A stretch of 7,239 nucleotides of DNA from an uncultured Alphaproteobacteria bacterium (GCA_903927415.1 CAIYMZ010000142.1:1-7239); one strand, 5' to 3'. Positions 1 to 5,959 are shown, counted from the first letter of the stretch. The notes: generated by a model not told the origin, from the letters alone. Translations and numbers: made by a program.

Positions 1-16
1 GTGACAACTCACACTC

Positions 17-50
17 AGTGTCACCCCGCACTTGTTGCGGGGTCCAGAAA
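17..50. repeat. GC-rich hairpin of the ...GGGGATGAC intergenic repeat type
   Basis: CCCCGCA (24-30) and TGCGGGG (36-42) form a 7-bp perfect stem around a 5-base loop. It is flanked by GTGTCA on the left and TCCAGA on the right. Read on the minus strand it becomes TCTGGACCCCGC...GCGGGGTGACA, the same pattern as the plus-strand element at 110-137 but in opposite orientation. Repeats of this style are dispersed in intergenic DNA of many proteobacteria. Nothing shows a function here. Confidence 0.6.
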
Positions 51-65
51 GCTAGAAATGAAAGT

Positions 66-87
66 CGGCCTCTTCAACTTGAATGGG
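66..87. repeat. Degenerate direct repeat, copy 1
   Basis: This 22-base stretch matches 154-175 at 18 of 22 positions without gaps, and both copies follow an AAAGT sequence. Each copy lies just beyond one of the two GC-rich hairpin elements, so hairpin plus flank may have been duplicated as a unit and then diverged. No coding or RNA function is apparent. Confidence 0.4.
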
Positions 88-109
88 TACAGAATGTTCA
101 ACTAACACC

Positions 110-137
110 GGATCCCTGACCGAAGCGGGGATGACAA
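110..137. repeat. GGATGAC-type intergenic repeat element
   Basis: The sequence GGATCCCTGACCGAAGCGGG followed by GATGACAAA resembles an imperfect hairpin, with CCC and GGG on either side of a short variable centre, and ends in the ATGACAAA tail. The tail recurs at 2722-2729 and 7178-7185, and a GGATGAC core without AAA occurs twice near 5786-5815. It is oriented oppositely to the element at 17-50. Confidence 0.5.
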
Positions 138-153
138 ACTAAAAATAAAGTTC

Positions 154-175
154 CGGCTTCTTCAGCTGAAATGGG
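154..175. repeat. Degenerate direct repeat, copy 2
   Basis: Second copy of the 22-base sequence at 66-87 (18 of 22 identical). It lies between the GGATGAC element and the end of the FAD gene. Confidence 0.4.
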
Positions 176-230
176 CATATACACATTACTCCCACACATT
201 CTTCATTTAATTAAGCTGTGTAGTTAAAAA

Positions 231-2627
231 CTACATTACCCTATCACAGGTTTTTTTAGTGCCGGCGGAAAGAGGGGATACCACCCCTGATGGCGGTGCA
301 TCGCCTCTGCCAGAAGAGGATGTTTCTGCTCCGGCACCAGCTCCAGCACCAGCTCCAGCTTCGGCAATAGCTTCTGAGCCGGGAAAATTTTTGATCGCGA
401 TTTCTTTACCAACTTTTCTGGAACCGTTGATCCCAGGACCAAACTGCATGATCAATAAATTTCTTGTTGTGGGATTTCCGCTTTCATCAAGTGGTATATT
501 GTCTCTCTCTGGCATATCAGTGACTTTGGAATACCATTTTCCATCTTCGGCTTTGGTGATTCCGCTCAGCATCATTTCAGTTTCTCTTTCTCCGAAATTT
601 GAAACCATTTCTGATCTTTTTCGGTGATATTCTTCATCACTCTCGCAAAACATAACCACCCTGACTACCGCTCTAATGATTCCGGCACTTTTCAGTGATT
701 CCATCAAAGGATTTGGATTGAAACCTGGACCGAACTTTGATGCGGCATTGATTGCCAAATCGCAAACCACAGTGCTTGTGCCTTCCAAAACCACTTTGTG
801 ATCTTTCGCCATATCTAGGGTTCCGCCTTCGCGCCGCGCTTCTTTTAAAAGTTTTACGCGTTCTGAACTTTCGACTTTTTCGCCGTCTTCTGTTAAGTAG
901 AATCTTTTTACATCTTTTCCCAGCGTAGCAAAATCAAGGACTCCGGCATTATGAAACGCTAATAATTCTTTGGCGCTTATCATCGGCATTCCTGCCAAAG
1001 TTTCCATATAGCGGCCTAGAAACCTGCTAAAATACTCACGCTCCTCTTTTGGCAATAAATGGTTGAACGGTGGGACAAATAAAAATTGCCGCCAGACGGT
1101 CAAGCCTTCGACATCACCATGCTCGGATTCATGCAAATCACGACGAAGGCGTTCCCAAGGATCGGTATCGGTCGTATATCCAAGCATTGAATTGAAGCGT
1201 GCAACAATCGGTGCATAGCTTGCGCCATCGAGCTGCAAATGAAAATGATCCTGAATGGCTTTGCATTGCGCTTCCGACTTGCCAGATAAGTTATCGATGA
1301 ATATTTCTAAACCTTCGCGATCCGCTGTTAATGCGGTTCCGGCATCATCTTTTTTTACGTTACTTATGATATCATATAAAAATTCCCGCGCTGTTTCCGC
1401 TTTAGCTTTAGTTCTTTCTGCTGCCCCAACATTTCCGTTTCTGCCGTGGTAAGATTCAGTGATTTTATAGCCTGTTTCGATAGCGCGGCAAAGGATCATT
1501 GCCACCTGCCAAAGATGTATTTTTCCACCATGTGCATCAGCGATATTCTGAAAAGTTTTTTGCGAAATTTGCAGCTCTTCCGGATATTTGTAGGTGTCAT
1601 CTGGTTGTTTGAACAAATCTCTTGGCCAAGATTTTCCGTAGTCTTGAACTTTATGCAGCAATGGTGTGCGTGAAACCATCACCAGTTTTAATGTATATTC
1701 GTTATGTGGATTCGGAGAGAATGTGAAGGTGCCATCATCGCCTATTTTTAATTCTCCTTCCTGAAAAAGTGTTTTGGCAGCATCAATTCCGCTTAAGCCT
1801 TTGCCTTCGATTGCGACTACGATTTCCTTATTGGTGTCGCCTCTTGTCGCCCTTCTTTCTAGTTCGGATTTGATGATTCTGGCCACATCTTTTTTAAGAT
1901 TCGAAATGGGCCAAAGATTATGAAGATAACGGCCGGATTGTTCAGTGGCGACATTTCTCCATCCCCCACTAGCGATTGCGACGTGATCGACTTCCAAACT
2001 GCCGCCTTCGAAATGCAGCGTAAATTTTTCGTCTGCTTTTGCGATGGAAGTGATTTCGGTTTTAGCATGTCGAACTACCGCAAAACCTTTGCTTTCAAGG
2101 GTTTCTACCGCTTCTTCAAATTGGGTAGTTCCAAATATTCCAAGCAAAGTTCTTGGATAATAGTCCACGGCTTTTTTTATGTCGGCCGGATTTAGCGCAT
2201 TTAGATAGCGTCTTTTAAAACTATTCCACAAATTTTCATAATGATCGCATAGATCTTTTTTTGAGCTTTCATATTCTGCTCTTTTTTCTTTTTCATATTC
2301 GGAACCGAAGCGTTCTAAAAATTTTTCACGCAGCCTGGATTCAAAGATTTTACTGAAATGCATTTCGATTTTATGCCGGTTTTCAGCAGTCATCCACTCG
2401 GCGAATTCAGCAGGTAAATGATGATTCGTGCCGTTTAAAAGATGTTCTGCATCGGTAATTGTAGGGTCATAAGGGCTGCCGGCACCAAATAGGATTGAAC
2501 TGTCAAAAACATGTATCTGTAAAATTTCATTCGGGCGCAACCGACCTTCTGCTGCTTGCTGCGCCAAGCCCATAATATATCCAAGTCCCACAGGTCCCGT
2601 TCCGATTAAGGCAATTTCTTTCGGCAT
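231..2627 (-). CDS. FAD/NAD(P)-binding protein, YdhS-like (FAD_NAD_binding_9 family), 798 aa
   Basis: Probable flavin-dependent oxidoreductase of unknown substrate, cytoplasmic (no signal peptide or membrane segment seen). The N-terminus has a Rossmann dinucleotide-binding motif GTGPVG (residues 9-14) after a beta-strand. Then come FGAGSPYDP (47-55) and HLLNGTNHH (62-70), which resemble the FAD-contacting segment of the YdhS/FAD_NAD_binding_9 family. YYPRTLLGIF (156-165), an ASGG turn (219-222) and a second glycine-rich motif, EGKGLSGIDAA (274-284), fit the second dinucleotide site. Residues 95-150 are highly charged and probably helical. The tail from about 756 is low complexity: an Ala-Gly run (757-767), then a Ser/Gly/Pro-rich end. 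Family members are often 450-700 residues, so this one is long. The ATG at 2627 is chosen because the Rossmann strand follows at once. No Shine-Dalgarno sequence is seen, and a 10-bp tandem duplication overlaps this start. It is divergent from trmD. Family assignment is fairly firm; substrate is unknown. Confidence 0.92.
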   Translation of the reverse strand: MPKEIALIGTGPVGLGYIMGLAQQAAEGRLRPNEILQIHVFDSSILFGAGSPYDPTITDAEHLLNGTNHHLPAEFAEWMTAENRHKIEMHFSKIFESRLREKFLERFGSEYEKEKRAEYESSKKDLCDHYENLWNSFKRRYLNALNPADIKKAVDYYPRTLLGIFGTTQFEEAVETLESKGFAVVRHAKTEITSIAKADEKFTLHFEGGSLEVDHVAIASGGWRNVATEQSGRYLHNLWPISNLKKDVARIIKSELERRATRGDTNKEIVVAIEGKGLSGIDAAKTLFQEGELKIGDDGTFTFSPNPHNEYTLKLVMVSRTPLLHKVQDYGKSWPRDLFKQPDDTYKYPEELQISQKTFQNIADAHGGKIHLWQVAMILCRAIETGYKITESYHGRNGNVGAAERTKAKAETAREFLYDIISNVKKDDAGTALTADREGLEIFIDNLSGKSEAQCKAIQDHFHLQLDGASYAPIVARFNSMLGYTTDTDPWERLRRDLHESEHGDVEGLTVWRQFLFVPPFNHLLPKEEREYFSRFLGRYMETLAGMPMISAKELLAFHNAGVLDFATLGKDVKRFYLTEDGEKVESSERVKLLKEARREGGTLDMAKDHKVVLEGTSTVVCDLAINAASKFGPGFNPNPLMESLKSAGIIRAVVRVVMFCESDEEYHRKRSEMVSNFGERETEMMLSGITKAEDGKWYSKVTDMPERDNIPLDESGNPTTRNLLIMQFGPGINGSRKVGKEIAIKNFPGSEAIAEAGAGAGAGAGAETSSSGRGDAPPSGVVSPLSAGTKKTCDRVM
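328..363 (-). repeat. 12-bp tandem repeat encoding the Ala-Gly run of the FAD protein
   Basis: Three consecutive 12-base units (328-339, 340-351, 352-363) of the form GCTCC[A/G]GCACCA, the third diverging at its end. On the minus strand each encodes four residues of alternating Ala and Gly. Since 12 is a multiple of 3, gain or loss of units would change only the length of the disordered tail and keep the frame. Confidence 0.7.
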
Positions 2628-2641
2628 ATTTCGGCATATTT
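2619..2641. repeat. 10-bp tandem duplication spanning the start codon of the FAD gene
   Basis: TCGGCATATT occurs twice head to tail (2621-2630 and 2631-2640), and the identity extends a few bases on each side. On the minus strand this gives two ATGCCGAAA sequences ten bases apart. The downstream ATG (2627-2625) starts the 798-residue protein. The upstream ATG (2637-2635) is out of frame and opens a 36-codon frame ending at TGA (2529-2527). Confidence 0.85.
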
Positions 2642-2659
2642 ATTTTTACGTGCTTTGGG

Positions 2660-2699
2660 ATCTCATGCGTTAGAACTGTCAAACCTAAACGCATGAGAT
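2660..2699. repeat. 12-bp perfect inverted repeat in the divergent interval
   Basis: ATCTCATGCGTT (2660-2671) is exactly complementary to AACGCATGAGAT (2688-2699), with a 16-base spacer. It lies about 33 bases upstream of the FAD gene start and contains TTGACA in its spacer on the minus strand. It could be an operator, an RNA hairpin in a leader, or half of the neighbouring GGATGAC repeat element. It has no U-run, so it is not a typical terminator. Confidence 0.6.
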
Positions 2700-2731
2700 T
2701 CTCGAGTTCTTCGAACTCAGGGATGACAAAA
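2695..2731 (+). repeat. GGATGAC-type intergenic repeat with small hairpin
   Basis: GAGTTC (2704-2709) and GAACTC (2713-2718) form a 6-bp stem with a TTC loop, followed by AGGGATGACAAAA. The tail ATGACAAA matches the elements at 110-137 and 7153-7222. It directly abuts the 12-bp inverted repeat. Confidence 0.5.
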
Positions 2732-2791
2732 GAAATTTAAGATCGGTATCTTGAATCAGTTTGAGTGTAGTCCAACAATCAAAAAATAAAA

Positions 2792-3517
2792 ATGCTAAAT
2801 TTCAAAATCCTAACCCTCTTCCCCGAACTCTTCCCTGGGCCACTTGCCGCTTCAGTCACCGGCGCTGCTCTCGCAAAAAATCTTTGGTCACTTTCGGCAA
2901 TTAATATTCGCGATTACGCCTTCGATGTGCGTGGCACTGTCGACGATGCACCTTACGGCGGAGGGGCTGGGATGGTGTTGAAGGCGGATGTGATTGCGGC
3001 GGCAATTGAATCGACTTACGACTTACGACTTACGACTTACGACTCCAAAATAATTTACCTCTCCCCCCGCGGAAAAGTTTTTACTCAAAAAATCGCGCGT
3101 GAATTAGCGCAAGAAAAAGAAATCGTGATTCTGTGCGGACGCTATGAAGGCGTGGATCAGCGCGTGTTGGATGAATTTGCAATCGAAGAAATTTCGATCG
3201 GCGATTATGTTTTGTCGGGTGGAGAAATTGCTGCTTTTCCATTCATCGATGCGATTTTGCGAAATGTTGAAGGCGTGCTTGGCGCCGACGAATCTCTCGC
3301 CGAAGAATCTTTCGGCTCCAAAAAAAATCCTGAATTTGAAAACCTGCTCGAATATCCACACTACAGCCGACCTCAAGAATGGCGCAGTCGCATCGTTCCT
3401 GAAATCCTAACTCAAGGTCACCACAAAAAAATTTCTGAGTGGAGAAAAGAAAAAGCAATCGAGCTAACAAAAAAAGTTCGGCCGGATTTGTTTCGGAAGT
3501 TTTTGGAAAAAAAATAA
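2792..3517 (+). CDS. trmD: tRNA (guanine37-N1)-methyltransferase TrmD, 241 aa
   Basis: Methylates N1 of G37, next to the anticodon of tRNAs reading CNN and related codons, using S-adenosylmethionine. This prevents +1 frameshifting and is normally essential. Visible family landmarks are the N-terminal KILTLFPELF (5-14), VDDAPYGGGAGM (50-61), LSPRGK (90-95), GRYEGVDQRV (116-125) and IGDYVLSGGE (136-145), the last three forming the SAM-binding trefoil knot. R157 aligns with E. coli Arg154. The position of the catalytic E. coli Asp169 appears to be Glu172 (EESF), and about seven extra residues (near 176-183) precede LLEYPHYSRP. Residues 73-84 are encoded by a 7-bp tandem repeat in a loop that is variable in the family. 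Length is normal. The ATG at 2792 fits the conserved N-terminus; no Shine-Dalgarno is seen, only an A-rich leader. The usual rimM and rplS neighbours are absent. Confidence 0.98.
   Translation: MLNFKILTLFPELFPGPLAASVTGAALAKNLWSLSAINIRDYAFDVRGTVDDAPYGGGAGMVLKADVIAAAIESTYDLRLTTYDSKIIYLSPRGKVFTQKIARELAQEKEIVILCGRYEGVDQRVLDEFAIEEISIGDYVLSGGEIAAFPFIDAILRNVEGVLGADESLAEESFGSKKNPEFENLLEYPHYSRPQEWRSRIVPEILTQGHHKKISEWRKEKAIELTKKVRPDLFRKFLEKK
3012..3044 (+). repeat. 7-bp tandem repeat inside trmD
   Basis: The unit CGACTTA is repeated four times perfectly (3012-3039) and followed by a partial fifth copy CGACT (3040-3044). Because 7 is not a multiple of 3, the reading frame rotates through the repeat and yields the 7-residue period TYDLRLT then TYD. 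Gain or loss of one unit would frameshift the gene; only changes of three units keep it open. Confidence 0.9.
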
Positions 3518-3921
3518 AATTAAAAAATGTTTTCACTTCTCAAAAAAAATATTTGCAGAAGTGAATGTTAGTTGTGGCAATCTTGAGTTTCGCAGTCTCT
3601 ACTGCGATTACAAAGAACACCACATGATGATTACGTAGCATTAATTTGCTCACATTGATCGCGATAAATTTCAAATTGATGTCAGAAAAATTCCAAAAGG
3701 TGACAGATGGCAATTTTCACAATTTGAATAAATCCCCTGCTAGTTGAATTTCAAAAACAGCCTGCTTGCTCAAAAATAGTTGTGCGCATTTTGCGCGCCG
3801 CAGCTTTGTCCCTCTAAGTTTGTAAAATAACAGACCTCACCGAAATCTGAATATTTCGAGGGAAATTTAATTAAAAAATTCGCGTTTTCAGCAGACTTAA
3901 ACGCGAGAAAAAAAATACAAA
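3518..3921. other. 404-bp intergenic region between trmD and the helicase gene
   Basis: No supported gene. The longest small plus-strand frames examined have 14 codons (3527-3571) and 22 codons (3679-3747), both without a ribosome binding site. Simple hairpins are visible: TTCACTTCT (3532-3540) with AGAAGTGAA (3557-3565), TCGCAGT (3590-3596) with ACTGCGA (3601-3607), and GCGCA (3784-3788) with TGCGC (3792-3796). None has a proper U-run, so trmD has no clear terminator. The part nearest the helicase is described separately as a possible leader. Confidence 0.6.
3805..3921 (+). promoter_or_regulatory. Possible structured 5' leader of the helicase gene
   Basis: TCCCTC (3809-3814) can pair with GAGGGA (3858-3863). 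Alternatively CGAAAT (3841-3846) can pair with ATTTCG (3853-3858), sharing one base with the first helix. Closer to the start, TCGCGTTT (3880-3887) pairs with AAACGCGA (3899-3906), leaving an A-rich, probably unpaired 15-base run before the ATG. Several bacterial cold-induced DEAD-box helicase mRNAs have long structured leaders. That this one is regulatory is inference, and the transcription start is unknown. Confidence 0.3.
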
Positions 3922-5748
3922 ATGACAAATTTTAAAAATCTAAATCTTAACGAAAAAATTCTCGGCGCGCTCGAAAAAAAGGGCTACACCGATCCAACTC
4001 CAATCCAGCTTCAAGCCATTCCACACGTTCTTGACGGCAAAGACCTTTTGGGAATTGCCCAAACTGGAACTGGAAAAACTGCGGCATTTTCTTTGCCGAT
4101 TTTGCACAATCTGGCGAAAAATTCTGTCTCTGCAAAATCAGGCTGCATGCGGGTTTTGATCTTGACGCCGACACGCGAACTCGCTTCGCAAATCGCCGAA
4201 AATATCGAACTTTACGGCAAAGATCTCGGTCTGCGTTACACCGTAATTTTCGGCGGCGTTGGCGAGCGCCCACAAATCGCGGCGATGCAACGCGGTGTTG
4301 ATATTTTAATCGCAACGCCGGGGCGTCTTCTCGACCTCACCAACCAAGGCTACATCCGCTACATGCAGCTCGAAGTTTTGGTTTTGGACGAGGCTGATCG
4401 CATGCTCGACATGGGTTTCATCAACGACATCAAAAAAATTATTCAAAAAATTCCGGAAAAAAGGCAGACGCTTTTTTTCTCCGCAACAATGCCTACAACC
4501 ATTGCTGACTTGGCTGGATCGATTTTGAAAAATCCGGTGAAAGTTGAAGTCACGCCGCAATCAACAACTGTCGAAAAAATTGATCAGAAAGTTTTATTCG
4601 TTGAAAAATCGAACAAACCTTCGCTGCTCAAACGCATTGTCAAAGACGAAGCTGCAACCAGCGTTTTAGTGTTCTGCCGCACCAAACACGGCGCCAATAA
4701 AGTGGTCGAATTTTTGGAAAAAAGTTCAATTTCAGTTGAAGCAATTCACGGCAACAAATCTCAAAGCGCGCGCGAAAAAGCTTTGGGACAATTCCGCGCC
4801 AGCGAAATTAAAGTTTTGGTAGCAACTGACATTGCAGCTAGAGGCATCGACATCCCCGCCATTAGTCACGTCATTAATTACGACATTCCAATGGATCCCG
4901 AAAGTTACGTGCACCGCATCGGACGCACGGCCAGAGCGGGTCGAACTGGAATCGCGATTTCATTTTGCGATCCAAGCGAAGTGAAACTTTTGCGCGAAGT
5001 TGAGAAGGTAATCAAAACTAAAATTCCGGTTGACGACACTCATCCGTTTCACGGCGTTGAGGCCGTGCCAGCACACCGCACTTCTTTTGAATCGCGGGAT
5101 CGTGATTCTGAGCGTCGTTCGTCAGCGCCAAGAAGTCGTGAAGGATCTTACTCGCGTGCGCCGCGAAGTGGTGGCAGAGTAGCGGCGGGAGCTTCGGCAA
5201 GAAGAAGTGAGCCGCGTCGCGATTCGCGTTCGACTGGCGAGAGAACGGCTCGCGACAATTCTCCTCGGGACAATTCTCGGGACAATTCTGAGAAAAAAAT
5301 CTTCGGATTTTTTGGCTTCGGCAAAAAGAAATCTGATTCACATTCAAGACCAAGAAGAGAAGAAGGTGGATTGCGCGAAGGCGGCAGAACAGTAGTCGCG
5401 GGACGCGAAGAGCGCAGGCCAACAAGAGACGGCCTTCCTCACTTCGCCGACGATTCCAAGAAAAAATCTTTTGGTTTTGGCTGGTTCAAAAAATCTGATT
5501 CAGGATTCGCAACGAAACGTCCGGAACGTTCAGGCGACAGAAGAAGAGCTAATCCAGACTTCGTTGGCAGCCGCGCCAGATCAGGCTCCGACAGCGAAAG
5601 ACAATTTCATTCTGCTGTGAGTGGAGCTGGTTCAAGTGGCGCCAGAAGACCGAGTTCTGGTGGCAGTCGCAGCGGCTTCGGTGCTAGTAGACCAAGCGGC
5701 AGCAGCAGAAGCAGCGGCGGTTCGAGAGATGGTGGGAAGAGGTTTTAA
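3922..5748 (+). CDS. DEAD-box ATP-dependent RNA helicase, RhlE-like, with Arg/Ser/Gly-rich tail, 608 aa
   Basis: Cytoplasmic ATP-dependent RNA unwinding enzyme, of the kind that acts in ribosome assembly, RNA decay or cold adaptation. All core motifs are intact: Q-motif GYTDPTPIQ (21-29), Walker A AQTGTGKT (46-53), PTRELA (83-88), TPGR (132-135), DEAD (156-159), SAT (187-189), VFCRT (250-254), ATDIAARGID (301-310) and HRIGRTARAG (331-340). The core ends near residue 375. The remaining 230 residues are basic, low complexity and probably disordered, rich in Arg, Ser and Gly. They include RDNS repeats (444-456) and two similar aromatic-lysine patches, KKIFGFFGFGKKKSDS (458-473) and KKKSFGFGWFKKSDS (513-527). 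Such tails usually bind RNA non-specifically. The ATG at 3922 directly precedes the conserved FKNLNLNEKIL; it lacks a Shine-Dalgarno sequence and follows an A-rich stretch. It is a single gene, facing the NYN operon across several terminators. RhlE rather than SrmB, DeaD or RhlB is likely but not certain. Confidence 0.98.
   Translation: MTNFKNLNLNEKILGALEKKGYTDPTPIQLQAIPHVLDGKDLLGIAQTGTGKTAAFSLPILHNLAKNSVSAKSGCMRVLILTPTRELASQIAENIELYGKDLGLRYTVIFGGVGERPQIAAMQRGVDILIATPGRLLDLTNQGYIRYMQLEVLVLDEADRMLDMGFINDIKKIIQKIPEKRQTLFFSATMPTTIADLAGSILKNPVKVEVTPQSTTVEKIDQKVLFVEKSNKPSLLKRIVKDEAATSVLVFCRTKHGANKVVEFLEKSSISVEAIHGNKSQSAREKALGQFRASEIKVLVATDIAARGIDIPAISHVINYDIPMDPESYVHRIGRTARAGRTGIAISFCDPSEVKLLREVEKVIKTKIPVDDTHPFHGVEAVPAHRTSFESRDRDSERRSSAPRSREGSYSRAPRSGGRVAAGASARRSEPRRDSRSTGERTARDNSPRDNSRDNSEKKIFGFFGFGKKKSDSHSRPRREEGGLREGGRTVVAGREERRPTRDGLPHFADDSKKKSFGFGWFKKSDSGFATKRPERSGDRRRANPDFVGSRARSGSDSERQFHSAVSGAGSSGARRPSSGGSRSGFGASRPSGSSRSSGGSRDGGKRF
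5251..5290 (+). repeat. Short in-frame repeats encoding RDNS units
   Basis: GACAATTCT occurs three times, at 5254-5262, 5269-5277 and 5281-5289, spaced 15 and then 12 bases apart. The repeats encode RDNSP, RDNS and RDNS in the disordered tail of the helicase. The frame is kept, so only the tail length would change if copies were gained or lost. Confidence 0.7.
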
Positions 5749-5761
5749 GAAGACTACCTCA

Positions 5762-5791
5762 TCATCCTTGGCGCCAACGCGCCGAGGATGA
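5762..5791. repeat. Hairpin element with GGATGAC tail after the helicase gene
   Basis: TCATCCTTGGCGC (5762-5774) pairs with GCGCCGAGGATGA (5779-5791) through 13 pairs including one T-G wobble, around the loop CAAC. The GAGGATGACG end is echoed by AAGGATGACG at 5807-5816. There is no U-run, so it is more likely a member of the dispersed GGATGAC repeats than a terminator, although it begins only 14 bases after the helicase stop codon. Confidence 0.6.
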
Positions 5792-5816
5792 CGTGGAAAA
5801 ATGGTCAAGGATGACG

Positions 5817-5855
5817 AAAAAAGGACTTACGTTGAAAAACGTAAGTCCTTTTTTT
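5817..5855. terminator. Strong bidirectional intrinsic terminator after the helicase gene
   Basis: A perfect 17-bp stem: A-run plus GGACTTACGTT (5817-5833) pairs with AACGTAAGTCC plus T-run (5838-5854), closed by the stable tetraloop GAAA (5834-5837). The plus strand ends in seven consecutive T (5849-5855) and the minus strand in six, so it should stop transcription from both sides. It is the clearest terminator in the window. Confidence 0.9.
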
Positions 5856-5877
5856 GCGCCAATTCTGTAATTTTTCT

Positions 5878-5933
5878 AAAAAATCACACTAGTCTCAAAC
5901 CATTGAATTCATTGGCTTGAAGAGTGATTTTTT
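5878..5933. terminator. Terminator-like two-part hairpin
   Basis: AAAAAATCAC (5878-5887) pairs perfectly with GTGATTTTTT (5924-5933). Inside, TCAAACCA (5895-5902) pairs with TGGCTTGA (5913-5920) with one A-C mismatch, around a loop containing the palindrome GAATTC. A-runs and T-runs lie at both ends, which fits a second bidirectional terminator. The unpaired joints (5888-5894 and 5921-5923) make it less regular than its neighbours, so another structured-RNA role is not excluded. Confidence 0.55.
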
Positions 5934-5959
5934 AAAAAGTCGCCGCGCGGCGACTTTTT
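5934..5959. terminator. Perfect 26-bp palindrome, terminator-like
   Basis: AAAAAGTCGCCGC (5934-5946) is followed immediately by its exact reverse complement GCGGCGACTTTTT (5947-5959). The folded form has a GC-rich stem, a minimal CGCG turn and T-runs on both strands, fitting a bidirectional intrinsic terminator. It begins at the base after the preceding hairpin. A protein-binding palindrome is an alternative. Confidence 0.7.

Larger units (their letters stand above)
1..230. other. Intergenic region with short repeats, no gene
   Basis: No credible coding frame is seen here. The stretch lies downstream of the minus-strand FAD gene. It holds a GC-rich hairpin (24-42), a GGATGAC-type element (about 110-137), and two degenerate copies of a 22-base sequence (66-87 and 154-175). 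At the extreme left edge GTGACA (1-6) pairs with TGTCAC (19-24). A weak 6-bp hairpin (220-225 with 229-234) overlaps the stop codon of the FAD gene, but it has no U-run on the minus strand, so no terminator can be assigned with confidence. Confidence 0.6.
2628..2791. promoter_or_regulatory. Divergent intergenic region between the FAD gene and trmD
   Basis: Both neighbouring genes begin here, so their promoters should lie within these 164 bases. On the minus strand a perfect TTGACA is present at 2682-2677, inside the loop of the inverted repeat at 2660-2699, but no good -10 box lies 16-18 bases downstream. On the plus strand TTGAAT (2751-2756) is a weak -35 candidate, also without a clear partner. 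The region is AT-rich near both start codons, and neither gene has a Shine-Dalgarno sequence. I could not place promoters with confidence. Confidence 0.4.

Noticed and set aside
259..627. 122-residue plus-strand open frame rich in Ala-Pro
   Set aside because: It lies antisense inside the FAD gene; its AP repeat is simply the complement of the Ala-Gly coding repeat, and it has no family features.
3012..3044. 7-bp repeat considered as an assembly artefact or pseudogene mark
   Set aside because: The trmD frame stays open through the repeat and all motifs on both sides are in one frame with normal total length, so the gene looks intact.
3527..3571. 14-codon frame starting MFSLLKK just after trmD
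   Set aside because: Too short, no ribosome binding site and it overlaps a simple hairpin; nothing supports translation.
3679..3747. 22-codon frame starting MSEKFQK between trmD and the helicase
   Set aside because: No ribosome binding site, no recognisable features and a length expected by chance in this interval.
3518..3921. Interval checked for tRNA, SRP RNA or tmRNA
   Set aside because: No cloverleaf, no T-loop sequence, and no conserved core of the other RNAs could be recognised.
5018..5425. 135-residue minus-strand open frame opposite the helicase tail
   Set aside because: It is a shadow of the biased Arg/Ser/Gly codons of the helicase tail; its Arg, Cys and Leu-rich composition shows no domain.
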